64,000 bases of DNA from Emticicia sp. C21 (GCF_003418935.1 NZ_QVMT01000007.1:222204-286203); one strand, 5' to 3'. Shown: positions 26,979-36,583, counted from the first letter of the stretch. A program made the numbers and translations. The notes: generated by a model not told the origin, from the sequence alone.

Positions 26979-27974
26979 ATGATGCTTAAAAACTTATTTA
27001 ACCTTAAAACCTTACTCTTTAGTTTTTTAATAGTTACGATCAATTACCAGACCAATGCTCAGGATAAGAAAACATCTGGCAACCCAATTTTTCCAGGCTG
27101 GTATGCCGACCCGGAAGCTATCATTTTTGGCAAAAAGTACTGGATATACCCAACTTTCTCTGCTCCCTATGGTAAGCAGGTTTTCTTTGATGCCTTTTCT
27201 TCACCTGATTTGGTCAATTGGACAAAGCACGAAAGAATATTAGATACAGCCAGTGTAAAATGGGCGAAACGTGCTATGTGGGCACCCTCGATTATTGAAA
27301 AAGACAAAAAATATTATCTGTTTTTCGGTGCTAATGATATTCAGAGTGATAAAGAATTGGGAGGTATTGGTGTAGCTGTTGCAGATAAGCCCGAGGGGCC
27401 GTATAAAGATCTTCTTGGAAAACCTTTAGTTGACAAATTTCACAATGGCGCACAACCTATTGACCAGTTTGTATATAAAGACAAAGACGAATATTACCTG
27501 ATTTATGGCGGTTGGAGACACTGTAATATTGCTCACTTGAAAAAAGATTTCACAGGTTTTATCCCATTTGAAGATGGAAGTATATTCAAGGAAATAACTC
27601 CTGAAAGTTATGTTGAAGGGCCGTTTATGTTCAAAAAAGATGGAAAATACTATTTCATGTGGTCGGAAGGTGGCTGGACAGGTCCTAATTATAGTGTAGC
27701 CTATGCTATTGCTGACTCTCCTTTCGGGCCATTTAAGCGTATCGGCAAAATATTGCAACAAAACCCTGAAATTGCTACTGGTGCAGGCCACCATTCGGTG
27801 ATTCATGACCCCAAAAGCAAGGATTGGTATATTGTGTATCATAGAAGACCTTTAAGCGAAAAAGATGGTAATTCAAGAGCAACCTGTATAGATAAAATGT
27901 ATTTTGACGAGCAAGGATTAATCAAGCCTGTGATCATTACTAATGAGGGTGTTGAGAAAAGCAGTATTAAGTAA
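26979..27974 (+). CDS. Glycoside hydrolase family 43
   Basis: 331 aa with a signal peptide ending near QTNAQD. The five-bladed propeller of GH43 is visible: catalytic base D44 in FPGWYADPEAI, pKa-tuning D162 in QPIDQFVYKDKDEYY and catalytic acid E213 in SYVEGPFMFKKDGKYYFMWS. Other family marks are MWAPSIIEKDKKYYLFF and GAGHHSVIHDP. It should be an inverting arabinanase, xylosidase or galactosidase acting in the periplasm or outside; the exact substrate is unclear. With the GH97 divergently encoded it makes a small polysaccharide-degradation pair, but there is no SusC/SusD in the window. Confidence 0.92.
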   Translation: MMLKNLFNLKTLLFSFLIVTINYQTNAQDKKTSGNPIFPGWYADPEAIIFGKKYWIYPTFSAPYGKQVFFDAFSSPDLVNWTKHERILDTASVKWAKRAMWAPSIIEKDKKYYLFFGANDIQSDKELGGIGVAVADKPEGPYKDLLGKPLVDKFHNGAQPIDQFVYKDKDEYYLIYGGWRHCNIAHLKKDFTGFIPFEDGSIFKEITPESYVEGPFMFKKDGKYYFMWSEGGWTGPNYSVAYAIADSPFGPFKRIGKILQQNPEIATGAGHHSVIHDPKSKDWYIVYHRRPLSEKDGNSRATCIDKMYFDEQGLIKPVIITNEGVEKSSIK

Positions 27975-27991
27975 GGTAACTATTTAAATTA

Positions 27992-28052
27992 TTATGAATT
28001 ATCGACAAAAATCCCCTGAAAAGTGCTTTTGGTCGATTTTAATGATTCATAA
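27992..28052. terminator. Long imperfect hairpin after GH43
   Basis: TTATGAAT (27992-27999) pairs with ATTCATAA (28045-28052), and ATCGACAAAA (28001-28010) pairs with TTTTGGTCGAT (28027-28037), with bulges between. It probably ends the GH43 transcript. Confidence 0.5.
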
Positions 28053-28065
28053 GTAGGGAGATTAT

Positions 28066-28073
28066 TATATTTG
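28066..28073 (+). promoter_or_regulatory. -7 box of the metal efflux operon
   Basis: TATATTTG matches the Bacteroidota consensus, 20 bp before the TTG start at 28093. A -33 TTG at proper spacing is lacking. Confidence 0.45.
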
Positions 28074-28092
28074 TAAAAACATTTCTCAATAG

Positions 28093-28479
28093 TTGCGCCG
28101 CTTTATTGCCGTCATATTGTTTGTTACTATCTTTTTAGGTAGTCTGGTTCCGAAAGTTAACTGGGGTCAATCCATTAAGCTTTCGGAACTTGTTTCGCAT
28201 TATTATCTACACAAAAGAGACGCGCCTAAAAATTTTAACGTATGGGATTTTCTGGTAATGCACTATTCCGCCGACTCACCACATGCCAAAACCAAGCACC
28301 CCAGTCTACCCTCTTTTGATATGCATGGTGTAAGCTATCTATATGTCATTCCTTCGTTTATTTCTTTTTCGAACGATACTCCTACGCTGTCTTTTGTTGA
28401 AAAAGAAGACCATTTCAGTTGGTTAAATAATTATGTCTTTTCTGCTGAGAAAAGCCTTTTGAATCCTCCCCGAGCATAA
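28093..28479 (+). CDS. Small His-rich exported protein heading the RND efflux operon
   Basis: 128 aa. The N-terminus is a signal peptide or anchor (MRRFIAVILFVTIFLGSLVP). The start is TTG at 28093, because a TAG stop immediately precedes it in frame and the next Met would lose the signal. The mature part is rich in His and Met in short clusters (SHYYLHKRD, FLVMHYSADSPHAKTKHP, FDMHG), suggesting metal binding. Its place as first gene before a heavy-metal RND pump suggests a periplasmic metal-binding accessory protein. I do not recognise a named family. Confidence 0.65.
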   Translation: MRRFIAVILFVTIFLGSLVPKVNWGQSIKLSELVSHYYLHKRDAPKNFNVWDFLVMHYSADSPHAKTKHPSLPSFDMHGVSYLYVIPSFISFSNDTPTLSFVEKEDHFSWLNNYVFSAEKSLLNPPRA

Positions 28480-28515
28480 GCAATTGTCATTTTCTTTCTG
28501 AATCACAATGGGCTG

Positions 28516-28537
28516 TAAATCTGTGCGCACAGATTTA
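28516..28537. promoter_or_regulatory. Perfect 22-bp palindrome before the RND pump gene
   Basis: TAAATCTGTGC at 28516-28526 is exactly complementary to GCACAGATTTA at 28527-28537 with no spacer. It lies 58 bp before the czcA-like ATG and has no T tract, so it fits an operator for a dimeric regulator better than a terminator. Confidence 0.5.
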
Positions 28538-28595
28538 GGGCTGGTTGTTGTATTTATCATTTTACAATTGCTTATTCTTATTTAGTATTCTCATC

Positions 28596-31500
28596 ATGTT
28601 TGATGCCATAATAAAATTCAGTATCAATAATAAAATCATTATTGGTATGATGGTATTGGCGCTGGTTGGCTGGGGAGGTTATTCGCTTACTCAATTGCCT
28701 ATTGATGCCATTCCTGACGTAACTAATAATCAGGTTGTTATTCTATCGCAAACGCCTACACTGGCCGCTCAGGAGGTTGAACAATACATCACCTCTCCTA
28801 TTGAGCAGCAAATGGCAAACCTGCAAGGCGTTGAAGAAATACGCTCTACTTCACGCCTGGGCCTATCGGTTATTACTATTGTATTTGATGAATCTATGCC
28901 AATGCTGCAAGCAAGGCAATTAGTAGCTGAGCAGCTAAAAGCAACCGAAGATAAAATCCCTACGCATTTTGGCAAACCAGAATTAGCACCTATTACAACA
29001 GGACTAGGCGAAATTTATCAATATACTATTCTTCCGAAAAAAGGATATGAAAATAAATATTCGCTGACTGACCTACGCACTATTCAGGACTGGATTATCA
29101 AACGCCAGTTAGCTGGCGTAAAAGGTGTGATTGAAATCAGTAGTTTCGGGGGATATGTGAAACAATATGAGGTTAGCGCCAATCCGGAGCGTTTGCGGGC
29201 TAATAACATCAGTCTGGCTGAATTATATGATGCCTTGAGCCGCAACAATGCTAATACAGGCGGTAGCTATATTGAGAAAAATAATCAGGCTTACTTTATC
29301 AGAGGTGAAGGAACAGCTAAAACCTTATCAGATATTGAAAATATCGTCATCAAGACGGTTGGCAGTACGCCCTTATTAGTAAGAGAAGTAGCAACTGTAC
29401 AGTTTGGACACGCCAATCGCTTTGGTGCCATGACTCAAAACGGTAAAGGTGAAACTGTGGGTGCAGTAGTACTCATGCTGAAAGGAGCTGATTCAGAAAA
29501 AACTATTAAAGGTGTAAAGGAGCGCATCGATCGCATTCAGAAAACACTACCGGAGGGCTTAGAGATTAGCGCTTTTATCGATCGCACAAAACTAATTGAT
29601 AAAGCCATTCATACCGTAGAGACCAATCTCATAGAAGGGGGATTGATTGTGGTTTTTGTATTGGTATTATTAATGGGAAGTATCAGAGCAGGACTATTGG
29701 TGGCTTCAGTTATCCCGCTGTCCATGTTGGTAACTTTGAGTTTAATGAATACTCTGGGTATCTCGGCCAACCTGATGAGCCTGGGGGCTATTGATTTCGG
29801 ACTTATTATTGATGGCTCCATTATAGTGGTTGAAGGAATTTTACACTATCTGCAAGACAAAAATCATATCCCCGAAAAAGCACAATTATCCCAATCAGAG
29901 ATGGACGGGTTAGTATTCAGAGCTGCTTCAAAAATACTTAATTCGGCTATTTTTGGAGTAATCATTATTCTTACAGTTTACCTCCCGCTATTAACCCTTT
30001 CAGGAGTAGAAGGAAAAATGTTCCAACCTATGGCTATTACAGTAAGTTTAGCTATTGTATCGGCCTTGATACTATCCTTAACCTACGTACCTGCCGTTTC
30101 AGCCTTATTGCTAAAAAATGAAGGCAACAAACATTTCAAATTATCTGATACAATCGTTAATACGATTTTCAATGGGTATCGTCCCCTATTCAAGTGGGCA
30201 ATGATGAAGAAAAAACTGGTGATAGGCATTGCTTTCGGTTTGTTCGTAGTCAGTCTGGTCGTTTTTTCTCTATTAGGTGGAGAATTTATCCCGAGTCTGG
30301 AAGAAGGTGATATTGCCATTGATTTCCAGACGCCACCTGGAACCTCCTTAACCGCCACTATTGAAGCCACTACCAAGGCCCAAAACACACTAAAAAAACA
30401 TTTTCCTGAAATAGACCAGATAGTAGGCCGTATTGGTGCTTCTGAAGTACCAACCGACCCTATGCCTGTTGAGATGTCGGACCTGATGATTTCGATGAAG
30501 GAAAAACCAGAATGGGTTTCGGCAGAATCGAAAGAAGAAATGTTCGAAAAAATGGCAGAAGTAATTGAACAGGAAGTACCAGGCATGAGTGTGGAATTTA
30601 CCCAGCCTATCCAAATGCGTTTCAATGAAATGATTGCTGGTTCAAGATCTGAAATTGTGGTAAAAATTTTCGGAAACGATTTAGATAAACTGGCCGAAAG
30701 AGCCAATGCCTGTGCCAGAATAATTGAGAAAATTGAAGGCGTAGCTAGCATAAAAATAGAACGTCTGGTGGGTTTACCGCAGATTTCAGTGGTGTATAAG
30801 CGTGAAAAACTGGCGCAATATGGCTTGAATATAGAAGACCTGAATCTGGTTCTGAAAACAGCCTTTGCCGGAGAAAAAACCGGAACTGTATTTGAAGAAG
30901 AAAAACGATTCGATATGGTATTGAGGCTGGATTCAACTTATCGGAATGATATTGAAGGGGTAAAGGCACTTTATGTAAAACTTGCTAACGGTTCTTATAT
31001 CAATTTTGAAGAAGTAGCAGAAATCTCTTATATAACAGCTCCTGCACAAATCTCGCACGAAAACACCCGTCGAAGAATCACCATTGGTGTTAGTCCGCAA
31101 AACCGCGATGTAGAAAGTCTGGTGCGTGAGATTCAGCAAAAATTAGATGCGCAGGTAAAACTGCCTGCAGGTTATTATTTTGTCTATGGCGGTGCATTTG
31201 AAAATCTGCAAAAAGCCAAAGATCGCTTGGGTATTGCTGTACCCATTGCGCTTCTGCTCATTTTTATGCTACTCTATTTTACTTTCCGTTCATTCAGGCA
31301 GGCATTCATGATTTTCACGGCCATTCCACTGTCGGCTATCGGGGGTATTGTAGCCCTGTGGATTCGGGGCATGCCATTTAGTATATCAGCTGGAGTCGGG
31401 TTCATTGCCTTATTCGGTGTAGCAGTACTTAACGGAATTGTCTTAATCAGTCACCTGAATCAGCTGGAAGATGAAGGACATCTGGATATTTACAAACGTA

Positions 31501-31718
31501 CTTTCCAAGGTGTTAAGAATCGTTTCCGTCCTGTATTGATGACTGCCTCCGTGGCGTCTCTAGGTTTCTTGCCTATGGCTATTTCCCACTCGGCAGGCGC
31601 CGAGGTTCAGAAGCCCCTAGCTACGGTTGTGATTGGTGGCTTGATTTCAGCTACTCTGCTTACACTCGTTGTACTGCCTGTTATTTACAGTTTATTTAAT
31701 AAAGACAAAGTTCAATGA
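28596..31718 (+). CDS. CzcA/CusA-family heavy-metal RND efflux pump
   Basis: About 1040 aa from ATG 28596, with the usual opening FDAIIKFSINNKIIIGMMVLAL (first transmembrane helix). Twelve transmembrane helices and two large periplasmic loops are expected. The helix-4 proton relay motif is IDFGLIIDGSIIVVEG, with D400, D406 and E413 spaced as in CzcA (D, D, E), which points to divalent cations rather than the CusA pattern. The segment TQPIQMRFNEMIAG and TLSGVEGKMFQPMA are typical family marks. It works as a trimer with the TolC-like and adaptor proteins encoded directly downstream. The gene order (pump, outer membrane, adaptor) differs from the common CBA order. Confidence 0.93.
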   Translation: MFDAIIKFSINNKIIIGMMVLALVGWGGYSLTQLPIDAIPDVTNNQVVILSQTPTLAAQEVEQYITSPIEQQMANLQGVEEIRSTSRLGLSVITIVFDESMPMLQARQLVAEQLKATEDKIPTHFGKPELAPITTGLGEIYQYTILPKKGYENKYSLTDLRTIQDWIIKRQLAGVKGVIEISSFGGYVKQYEVSANPERLRANNISLAELYDALSRNNANTGGSYIEKNNQAYFIRGEGTAKTLSDIENIVIKTVGSTPLLVREVATVQFGHANRFGAMTQNGKGETVGAVVLMLKGADSEKTIKGVKERIDRIQKTLPEGLEISAFIDRTKLIDKAIHTVETNLIEGGLIVVFVLVLLMGSIRAGLLVASVIPLSMLVTLSLMNTLGISANLMSLGAIDFGLIIDGSIIVVEGILHYLQDKNHIPEKAQLSQSEMDGLVFRAASKILNSAIFGVIIILTVYLPLLTLSGVEGKMFQPMAITVSLAIVSALILSLTYVPAVSALLLKNEGNKHFKLSDTIVNTIFNGYRPLFKWAMMKKKLVIGIAFGLFVVSLVVFSLLGGEFIPSLEEGDIAIDFQTPPGTSLTATIEATTKAQNTLKKHFPEIDQIVGRIGASEVPTDPMPVEMSDLMISMKEKPEWVSAESKEEMFEKMAEVIEQEVPGMSVEFTQPIQMRFNEMIAGSRSEIVVKIFGNDLDKLAERANACARIIEKIEGVASIKIERLVGLPQISVVYKREKLAQYGLNIEDLNLVLKTAFAGEKTGTVFEEEKRFDMVLRLDSTYRNDIEGVKALYVKLANGSYINFEEVAEISYITAPAQISHENTRRRITIGVSPQNRDVESLVREIQQKLDAQVKLPAGYYFVYGGAFENLQKAKDRLGIAVPIALLLIFMLLYFTFRSFRQAFMIFTAIPLSAIGGIVALWIRGMPFSISAGVGFIALFGVAVLNGIVLISHLNQLEDEGHLDIYKRTFQGVKNRFRPVLMTASVASLGFLPMAISHSAGAEVQKPLATVVIGGLISATLLTLVVLPVIYSLFNKDKVQ

Positions 31719-32923
31719 AAGCTTATATAAAATACTATCAGATATTATTACTGCTACTTGTATGCACAAGCAATAGCGTTTTAGCACAGACGCTTTCCTT
31801 ACAGCAGAGTATTGAATTAGCTTATAAAAATAATTATCAGCTAAAAATTAGTGGCTTAGAGACCGAAGGACAGCAATTATTGGTGAAAACAACCAGAGAA
31901 TTGGCAAAGACCAATCTTGATGTGCAGCTAGGTCGTACTCAAACCTATTATACCAATGATTATACCTTAGGGCTTGTACAACAATTCTCGCACCCCAAAC
32001 TTTATCAGGCACAAACCGATTTACAAAAAAGCCGCGTAGTTGCCAGCCAGAAAAATGAAGCATTGCAGAAGAATGAGGTAGTGGGGAATCTGAAACAAGT
32101 CTATTATCAACTTTTTTATTATCAGCAATTACGTCTGATACTTGCGCAGCAGGATAGCCTCTACCAAAATACCTTGCGTATTGCAGAAGCAAGGTATAAG
32201 ACAGGTGAAACCAATTCATTGGAGAAGATTAGTGCAGAGGTACGCTTGCAGGAAATTAATAATCGGTTGAGAGTTTTGGCGAAAGATGAAGAAACAGCCT
32301 ATCAGCATTTCAAGCTTTTGTTAAATAGTCAGCAGGATTTTAAACTTGATTTCAATATTCCTCTAAAAAGAGATACATCTGTAGTTATCAATGCTTTATC
32401 ACCGACTAATAACCCGCTTCTTTCAGTATTTGAGCAACAAACAGTTATCAGTCAGCAAACAACGAATGTCGAAAAACAGAAACTTAAGCCAGATTTCAGA
32501 CTTGGATTAATCAACCAGAGTATTGAGCATCATTATAATCAAATGGTTGTTTCGGGGGGTATAGGTTTACCTATTTTCACCAAAGCGCAGAAGGCCAGAG
32601 TTGAGGCGGCGAAAGTCAATGAAAAAATAGCTGAATCTCAATTAAAGCATATAGAGACACAATTGAATGCACAATTGAATATGCTGAAAATGACATATGA
32701 GAAGCATCGAAGCTCGCTTCAGTATTACGAAAACTTTGCTCTGCCCCAGGCTGAATTAATGATTAAAAACGCCATCAAAAGCTACCAGAGTGGCGAGATT
32801 GAGTATGTAGAACTCATACAAACCAATCAGCAGGCATGGCAAATCAAAGATAATTATTTCTCAACTGTTTTAGATTTTAACCATACTATCATTCAGATAG
32901 AAACACTTTTAGGAATCGAATAA
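31715..32923 (+). CDS. TolC/CusC-family outer membrane efflux protein
   Basis: 402 aa, overlapping the pump gene by 4 bp (ATGA). A signal peptide (to ~24) precedes two OEP repeats with long coiled-coil helices: SLQQSIELAYKNNYQL, then ARYKTGETNSLEKISAEVRL and IKSYQSGEIEYVELIQTNQQ, the paired motifs of the family. It should form the trimeric outer-membrane channel of the pump. It is directly followed, with no gap, by the adaptor gene. Confidence 0.9.
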   Translation: MKAYIKYYQILLLLLVCTSNSVLAQTLSLQQSIELAYKNNYQLKISGLETEGQQLLVKTTRELAKTNLDVQLGRTQTYYTNDYTLGLVQQFSHPKLYQAQTDLQKSRVVASQKNEALQKNEVVGNLKQVYYQLFYYQQLRLILAQQDSLYQNTLRIAEARYKTGETNSLEKISAEVRLQEINNRLRVLAKDEETAYQHFKLLLNSQQDFKLDFNIPLKRDTSVVINALSPTNNPLLSVFEQQTVISQQTTNVEKQKLKPDFRLGLINQSIEHHYNQMVVSGGIGLPIFTKAQKARVEAAKVNEKIAESQLKHIETQLNAQLNMLKMTYEKHRSSLQYYENFALPQAELMIKNAIKSYQSGEIEYVELIQTNQQAWQIKDNYFSTVLDFNHTIIQIETLLGIE

Positions 32924-34114
32924 ATGAACACTCTCATGAAAATATATTTTTTTCTATCGGTATTAGCATTAACAGGGCTTGCTTCATGTTCGAAGAAAAC
33001 AGAAAGTCCTGCTAAGGCAACCGTCGCTGATACAACTAAGGCTCAACCAAAATCGGAGCAAATAAAAATTACGGCCGAGCAATTTAAAAATCTTAATCTC
33101 AGCTTAGGCAATTTCAGTGAGATTGTCATGAATGAAGAAATAAAGGTTACAGGTACGGTTGAAGTGCCACCAGAAAATCTGGTTTTTATCAGCATTCCAA
33201 CCAATGGGTTTATTAAAACCATTTTTGCCAATACAACATTATCCGGTAAGTTTGTTACTAAAGGCATGATTTTAGCTACTGTAGAGTCCATCGAGTTTAT
33301 CCAGATGCAACAAGATTATTTTCAGGCTGTGGCTCATTCGGCTTTCCTCGAAAAAGAACTGGAGCGTCAGCAAACACTTAGTTCGGAAGATATAGGCGTA
33401 AAGAAAAAATTACAACAGGCAGATGCCGAATTCAATAGCAATCGGGCATTGATAAAAGCTTTAGAAGCCAAACTGAAATTATTAGGCGTGAATGCCAATA
33501 CCTTAAAAAAAGGAGATATTTCGACGATAATTAATATTGTGGCGCCTATTAACGGATATGTCAGGGCTGCCCATATCAATACCGGGAAAGCTATAACATC
33601 TAACGATGTGTTATTTGAGCTTATCAGCAAAGATGATTTGCATGTAGAATTGAAAGTTCTGGAAAAGGATGCCTACAAAATCCGGAAAGGGCAAAAAATA
33701 GTCATAGACGATAAGCGATTAGGTGAAAATATTAAGGCCACGGTATTTATGGTCGGACAAACATTTGAAGATGATACGAAAGCAATCAATATTCATGCTC
33801 ATTTGGATAATAAACAAATAGAGCAGAAGCTTATTCCGGGTATGTTTGTTAATGCTAAGATTTTAACAGGCACTCGCACAACTAAGACATTGCCTGAAAG
33901 CGCAGTATTGCGCGAGTCTGATGGGAACTCTATTATTGTTCTTGAAAAACAAAACACTAAAGAGGTAGTTTTCAGGAAAATACCAGTTAAATTAGGCGCC
34001 ACTCAAGGGAAGAATATTGAAGTGCAATTAGCAGAAGAGTTAGGTAGTTCAGCCTTAGTAGTTATCGAAAAGGGACATTTTTTATCAGGCATGGGTGGAA
34101 CTGTTGAAGATTAA
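32924..34114 (+). CDS. RND efflux periplasmic adaptor (membrane fusion protein), lipoprotein
   Basis: 396 aa, starting at the base after the previous stop. A lipoprotein signal (MNTLMKIYFFLSVLALTGLASC, Cys22) is followed by the barrel and lipoyl halves flanking a helical hairpin: EVPPENLVFISIPTNGFIKTI, a coiled stretch around 140-190 (LEKELERQQTL), then IVAPINGYVRAAHINTGKAIT and TVFMVGQTFEDDTKAINIHAHLD. It bridges pump and outer-membrane channel. No His- or Met-rich metal-binding tail is visible, which makes the His-rich first protein of the operon a better candidate for metal handling. Confidence 0.9.
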   Translation: MNTLMKIYFFLSVLALTGLASCSKKTESPAKATVADTTKAQPKSEQIKITAEQFKNLNLSLGNFSEIVMNEEIKVTGTVEVPPENLVFISIPTNGFIKTIFANTTLSGKFVTKGMILATVESIEFIQMQQDYFQAVAHSAFLEKELERQQTLSSEDIGVKKKLQQADAEFNSNRALIKALEAKLKLLGVNANTLKKGDISTIINIVAPINGYVRAAHINTGKAITSNDVLFELISKDDLHVELKVLEKDAYKIRKGQKIVIDDKRLGENIKATVFMVGQTFEDDTKAINIHAHLDNKQIEQKLIPGMFVNAKILTGTRTTKTLPESAVLRESDGNSIIVLEKQNTKEVVFRKIPVKLGATQGKNIEVQLAEELGSSALVVIEKGHFLSGMGGTVED

Positions 34115-34156
34115 AATTTTGTTCAGTTTTAGCTTACCATTCACAATAAACAATTT

Positions 34157-34996
34157 ATGATTCTAAGTGTTGAACATACCTTACATTATAAATATTCACA
34201 ACCCGTTTTTCTGACGCCTCATTATATTTATTTGTCGCCTAAAGCATCTCCACATCAGGAGGTAAGCAGTTTTGAACTCGAAATTAATCCTGTAGCAAAT
34301 ATTCTTTATAAAAATATAGATGTAGAAGGCAACGCACAATACGTTGCCTATATTAATTCTTCTTGCGAGGAACTTACATTTAAGGCTACTTTTGAGATAG
34401 AATCAGCGTCTACGAACCCCTATCATTTTATTTATTTCCCATTTAGTGCAGAGAAGCTGCCTTTTAATTACCCTGAAAAAGAGGCTTTATTGCTCCACCC
34501 CTATCTGAATCTGACAGGAGTAACTACCCTGATACATCAGTTTGCCCGTCAGATAGCCGCAGAAGCGAACTGGAAAACAACCGATTTTCTTGCCCGGATT
34601 TCGAAATACATCAAACAGAGTTTTGTGTATGAAAAACGCCTTGAAGGCCCGGCCAATGCTGCTGAAAAAACACTATTAAACAGAAAGGGCACTTGTCGTG
34701 ACTATGCCGTGCTGATGATTGCCACTTGTAAAGCATTGGGTATTGCTGCCCGTTTTGTAAGTGGTTATTGTTATGGAAGCCTGCTGCAAGCGCATGAATT
34801 ACATGCCTGGGTTGAAGTATATCTGCCTGGTGCAGGTTGGCGAGGTTTCGACCCTACTGAAGGCAAAATAGTAGATGAAAACTATATAACTTTAGCTTCT
34901 TCTGCACAACCTGAATTAATTAATCCTATCACAGGAGGATTCAGAGGTACCGCTAAATCACAATTAAATGCGAATGTAAATATTAAACGTCTCTGA
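34157..34996 (+). CDS. Bacterial transglutaminase-like cysteine protease family
   Basis: 279 aa. The N-terminal Bact_transglu_N domain is seen (LSVEHTLHYKYSQPVFLTPHYIYLSP), then the transglutaminase core with C180 (KGTCRDYAVLM), H216 (HELHAWVEVYLPG) and D232 (WRGFDPTEG), the complete Cys-His-Asp triad. No signal peptide, so cytosolic. By established context, this family travels with Anbu, alpha-E and a circularly permuted ATP-grasp protein. Here Anbu and alpha-E lie about 7 kb further on, at 41802-43631. It is not in an operon with the efflux genes; a 42-bp gap follows the adaptor stop. Confidence 0.9.
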   Translation: MILSVEHTLHYKYSQPVFLTPHYIYLSPKASPHQEVSSFELEINPVANILYKNIDVEGNAQYVAYINSSCEELTFKATFEIESASTNPYHFIYFPFSAEKLPFNYPEKEALLLHPYLNLTGVTTLIHQFARQIAAEANWKTTDFLARISKYIKQSFVYEKRLEGPANAAEKTLLNRKGTCRDYAVLMIATCKALGIAARFVSGYCYGSLLQAHELHAWVEVYLPGAGWRGFDPTEGKIVDENYITLASSAQPELINPITGGFRGTAKSQLNANVNIKRL

Positions 34997-35063
34997 TATT
35001 TCGTTTGTAAAAATAGATTTTAATCCTTGAAAAATAAAGGCTAGAAAAAATTCAGTTTTTTTT

Positions 35064-35071
35064 TATCTTTG
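35064..35071 (+). promoter_or_regulatory. -7 box upstream of glmM
   Basis: TATCTTTG, a consensus match, 97 bp before the GTG start. The triplet at the -33 position is TAG rather than TTG. Confidence 0.4.
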
Positions 35072-35168
35072 TCCGTGATTAACCTTAGTCAATCACTATA
35101 TTAGTTCGGAATTATCTTCGATTAATGTATAATACCTATTTCCTAAAATTTCCCAAAACGCATTTAAA

Positions 35169-36578
35169 GTGACCCTTATTAAATCTATTTCTGGTATCCG
35201 CGGAACAATTGGCGGTAAAAGTGGTGATGCCTTAACTCCTTTAGATATTGTAAAGTTTGCTGCTGCTTACGGGGCTTGGCTTAAGAAAAAAAATCAGAAT
35301 GCCGAGCACAAAGTAGTTCTTGGAAGAGACGCTCGTTTATCAGGTAAAATGGTTTCAGACCTTGTTTGCTCTACCCTGGTAGGTATGGGTTTTCATGTAA
35401 TTGATCTGGGGCTTTCTACTACCCCCACTGTTGAAATAGCTGTTCCCTTAGAGAAAGCTATCGGCGGTATTATTCTCACAGCTAGTCATAATCCGATTCA
35501 ATGGAACGCATTGAAATTGTTGAACGAAAAAGGTGAGTTTATTTCAGCGAGTGATGGAGCCGAATTGCTTGAAATTGCTGAGAATGAATCATTTGAATTC
35601 TGCGATGTTAAGCACTTAGGCAAAGTAACTTATGATGATTCCTATTTGAAGAAACATATTGATTTAATTTTAGACTTGCCTTTGGTAGACAAAAAAGCCA
35701 TTGAAAAAGCTAATTTTAAAGTAGCTGTAGATGCCGTTAACTCTAGTGGTGGTATAGCAGTACCAATGTTGCTAGAGGCACTGGGGGTAAAACAAATTAA
35801 GCAAATCAACTGTGAGCCTACAGGCATATTTGCTCATAACCCTGAGCCACTGCCTGAAAACCTTAGAGAGATCTCTTCAGAGACGCGCAAAGGTAACTAT
35901 GATTTGGGTATTGTAGTAGACCCTGATGTTGACAGATTAGCTTTTATCTGTGAAGATGGTGAGCCATTTGGAGAAGAATATACTCTTGTAGCAGTAGCTG
36001 ATTATATTTTGGCTAATACAAAAAAGAAAAAAGGTTTGAAAACGGTCTCGAATCTTTCCTCCACTCTCGCCTTGAAAGATGTTACTGTAAAGGCTGGTGG
36101 TGAGCATGCATCAGCCGCTGTAGGTGAAGTGAATGTGGTAGTTAAAATGAAAGAAATCGGAGCGATTATCGGTGGAGAAGGCAATGGAGGTATTATCTAT
36201 CCTGAACTACACTATGGTAGAGATGCATTGGTGGGTATCGCCTTATTCTTAACACAATTGGCAAAATTCGGTAAACCAGTAGGTTTTTTAAGAAAAACTT
36301 ACCCGAATTACCACATAGCCAAGAAGAAAATCGAACTAACGCCAGAGATTAATGTAGATGAAGTATTGGAAGATATTAAATCTAAATATGAGCGTTATCC
36401 GATTAATACAGAAGATGGTGTAAAGATTAATTTTGAGAAAGAATGGGTACACTTACGTAAGTCTAATACAGAGCCTATCATCCGTATTTATGCCGAATCT
36501 GAGTTTGAAACTACTGCTTCTAATCTGGCAGATAAAATTATCAGAGATATTAAAGAATTAATTTCTCAAAGAGTTTAA
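35169..36578 (+). CDS. glmM: Phosphoglucosamine mutase
   Basis: 469 aa; the start is GTG at 35169, as the nearest upstream ATG (35125) is out of frame. It converts glucosamine-6-phosphate to glucosamine-1-phosphate for peptidoglycan precursor synthesis. The four conserved sites are visible: phosphoserine loop TASHNP with S106, Mg-binding DPDVDRL (251-257), sugar-binding GEGNGG and the phosphate-binding RKSNTEPIIRIYAE near the C-terminus. It is slightly longer than E. coli GlmM but typical for Bacteroidota. Phosphomannomutase of the same fold is the alternative. A TATCTTTG -7 box lies about 100 bp upstream. Confidence 0.92.
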   Translation: MTLIKSISGIRGTIGGKSGDALTPLDIVKFAAAYGAWLKKKNQNAEHKVVLGRDARLSGKMVSDLVCSTLVGMGFHVIDLGLSTTPTVEIAVPLEKAIGGIILTASHNPIQWNALKLLNEKGEFISASDGAELLEIAENESFEFCDVKHLGKVTYDDSYLKKHIDLILDLPLVDKKAIEKANFKVAVDAVNSSGGIAVPMLLEALGVKQIKQINCEPTGIFAHNPEPLPENLREISSETRKGNYDLGIVVDPDVDRLAFICEDGEPFGEEYTLVAVADYILANTKKKKGLKTVSNLSSTLALKDVTVKAGGEHASAAVGEVNVVVKMKEIGAIIGGEGNGGIIYPELHYGRDALVGIALFLTQLAKFGKPVGFLRKTYPNYHIAKKKIELTPEINVDEVLEDIKSKYERYPINTEDGVKINFEKEWVHLRKSNTEPIIRIYAESEFETTASNLADKIIRDIKELISQRV

Positions 36579-36583
36579 TAGAG

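Noticed and set aside
30083..30751. 222-aa minus-strand open frame inside the RND pump gene
   Set aside because: Shadow of a long, strongly conserved gene on the other strand.
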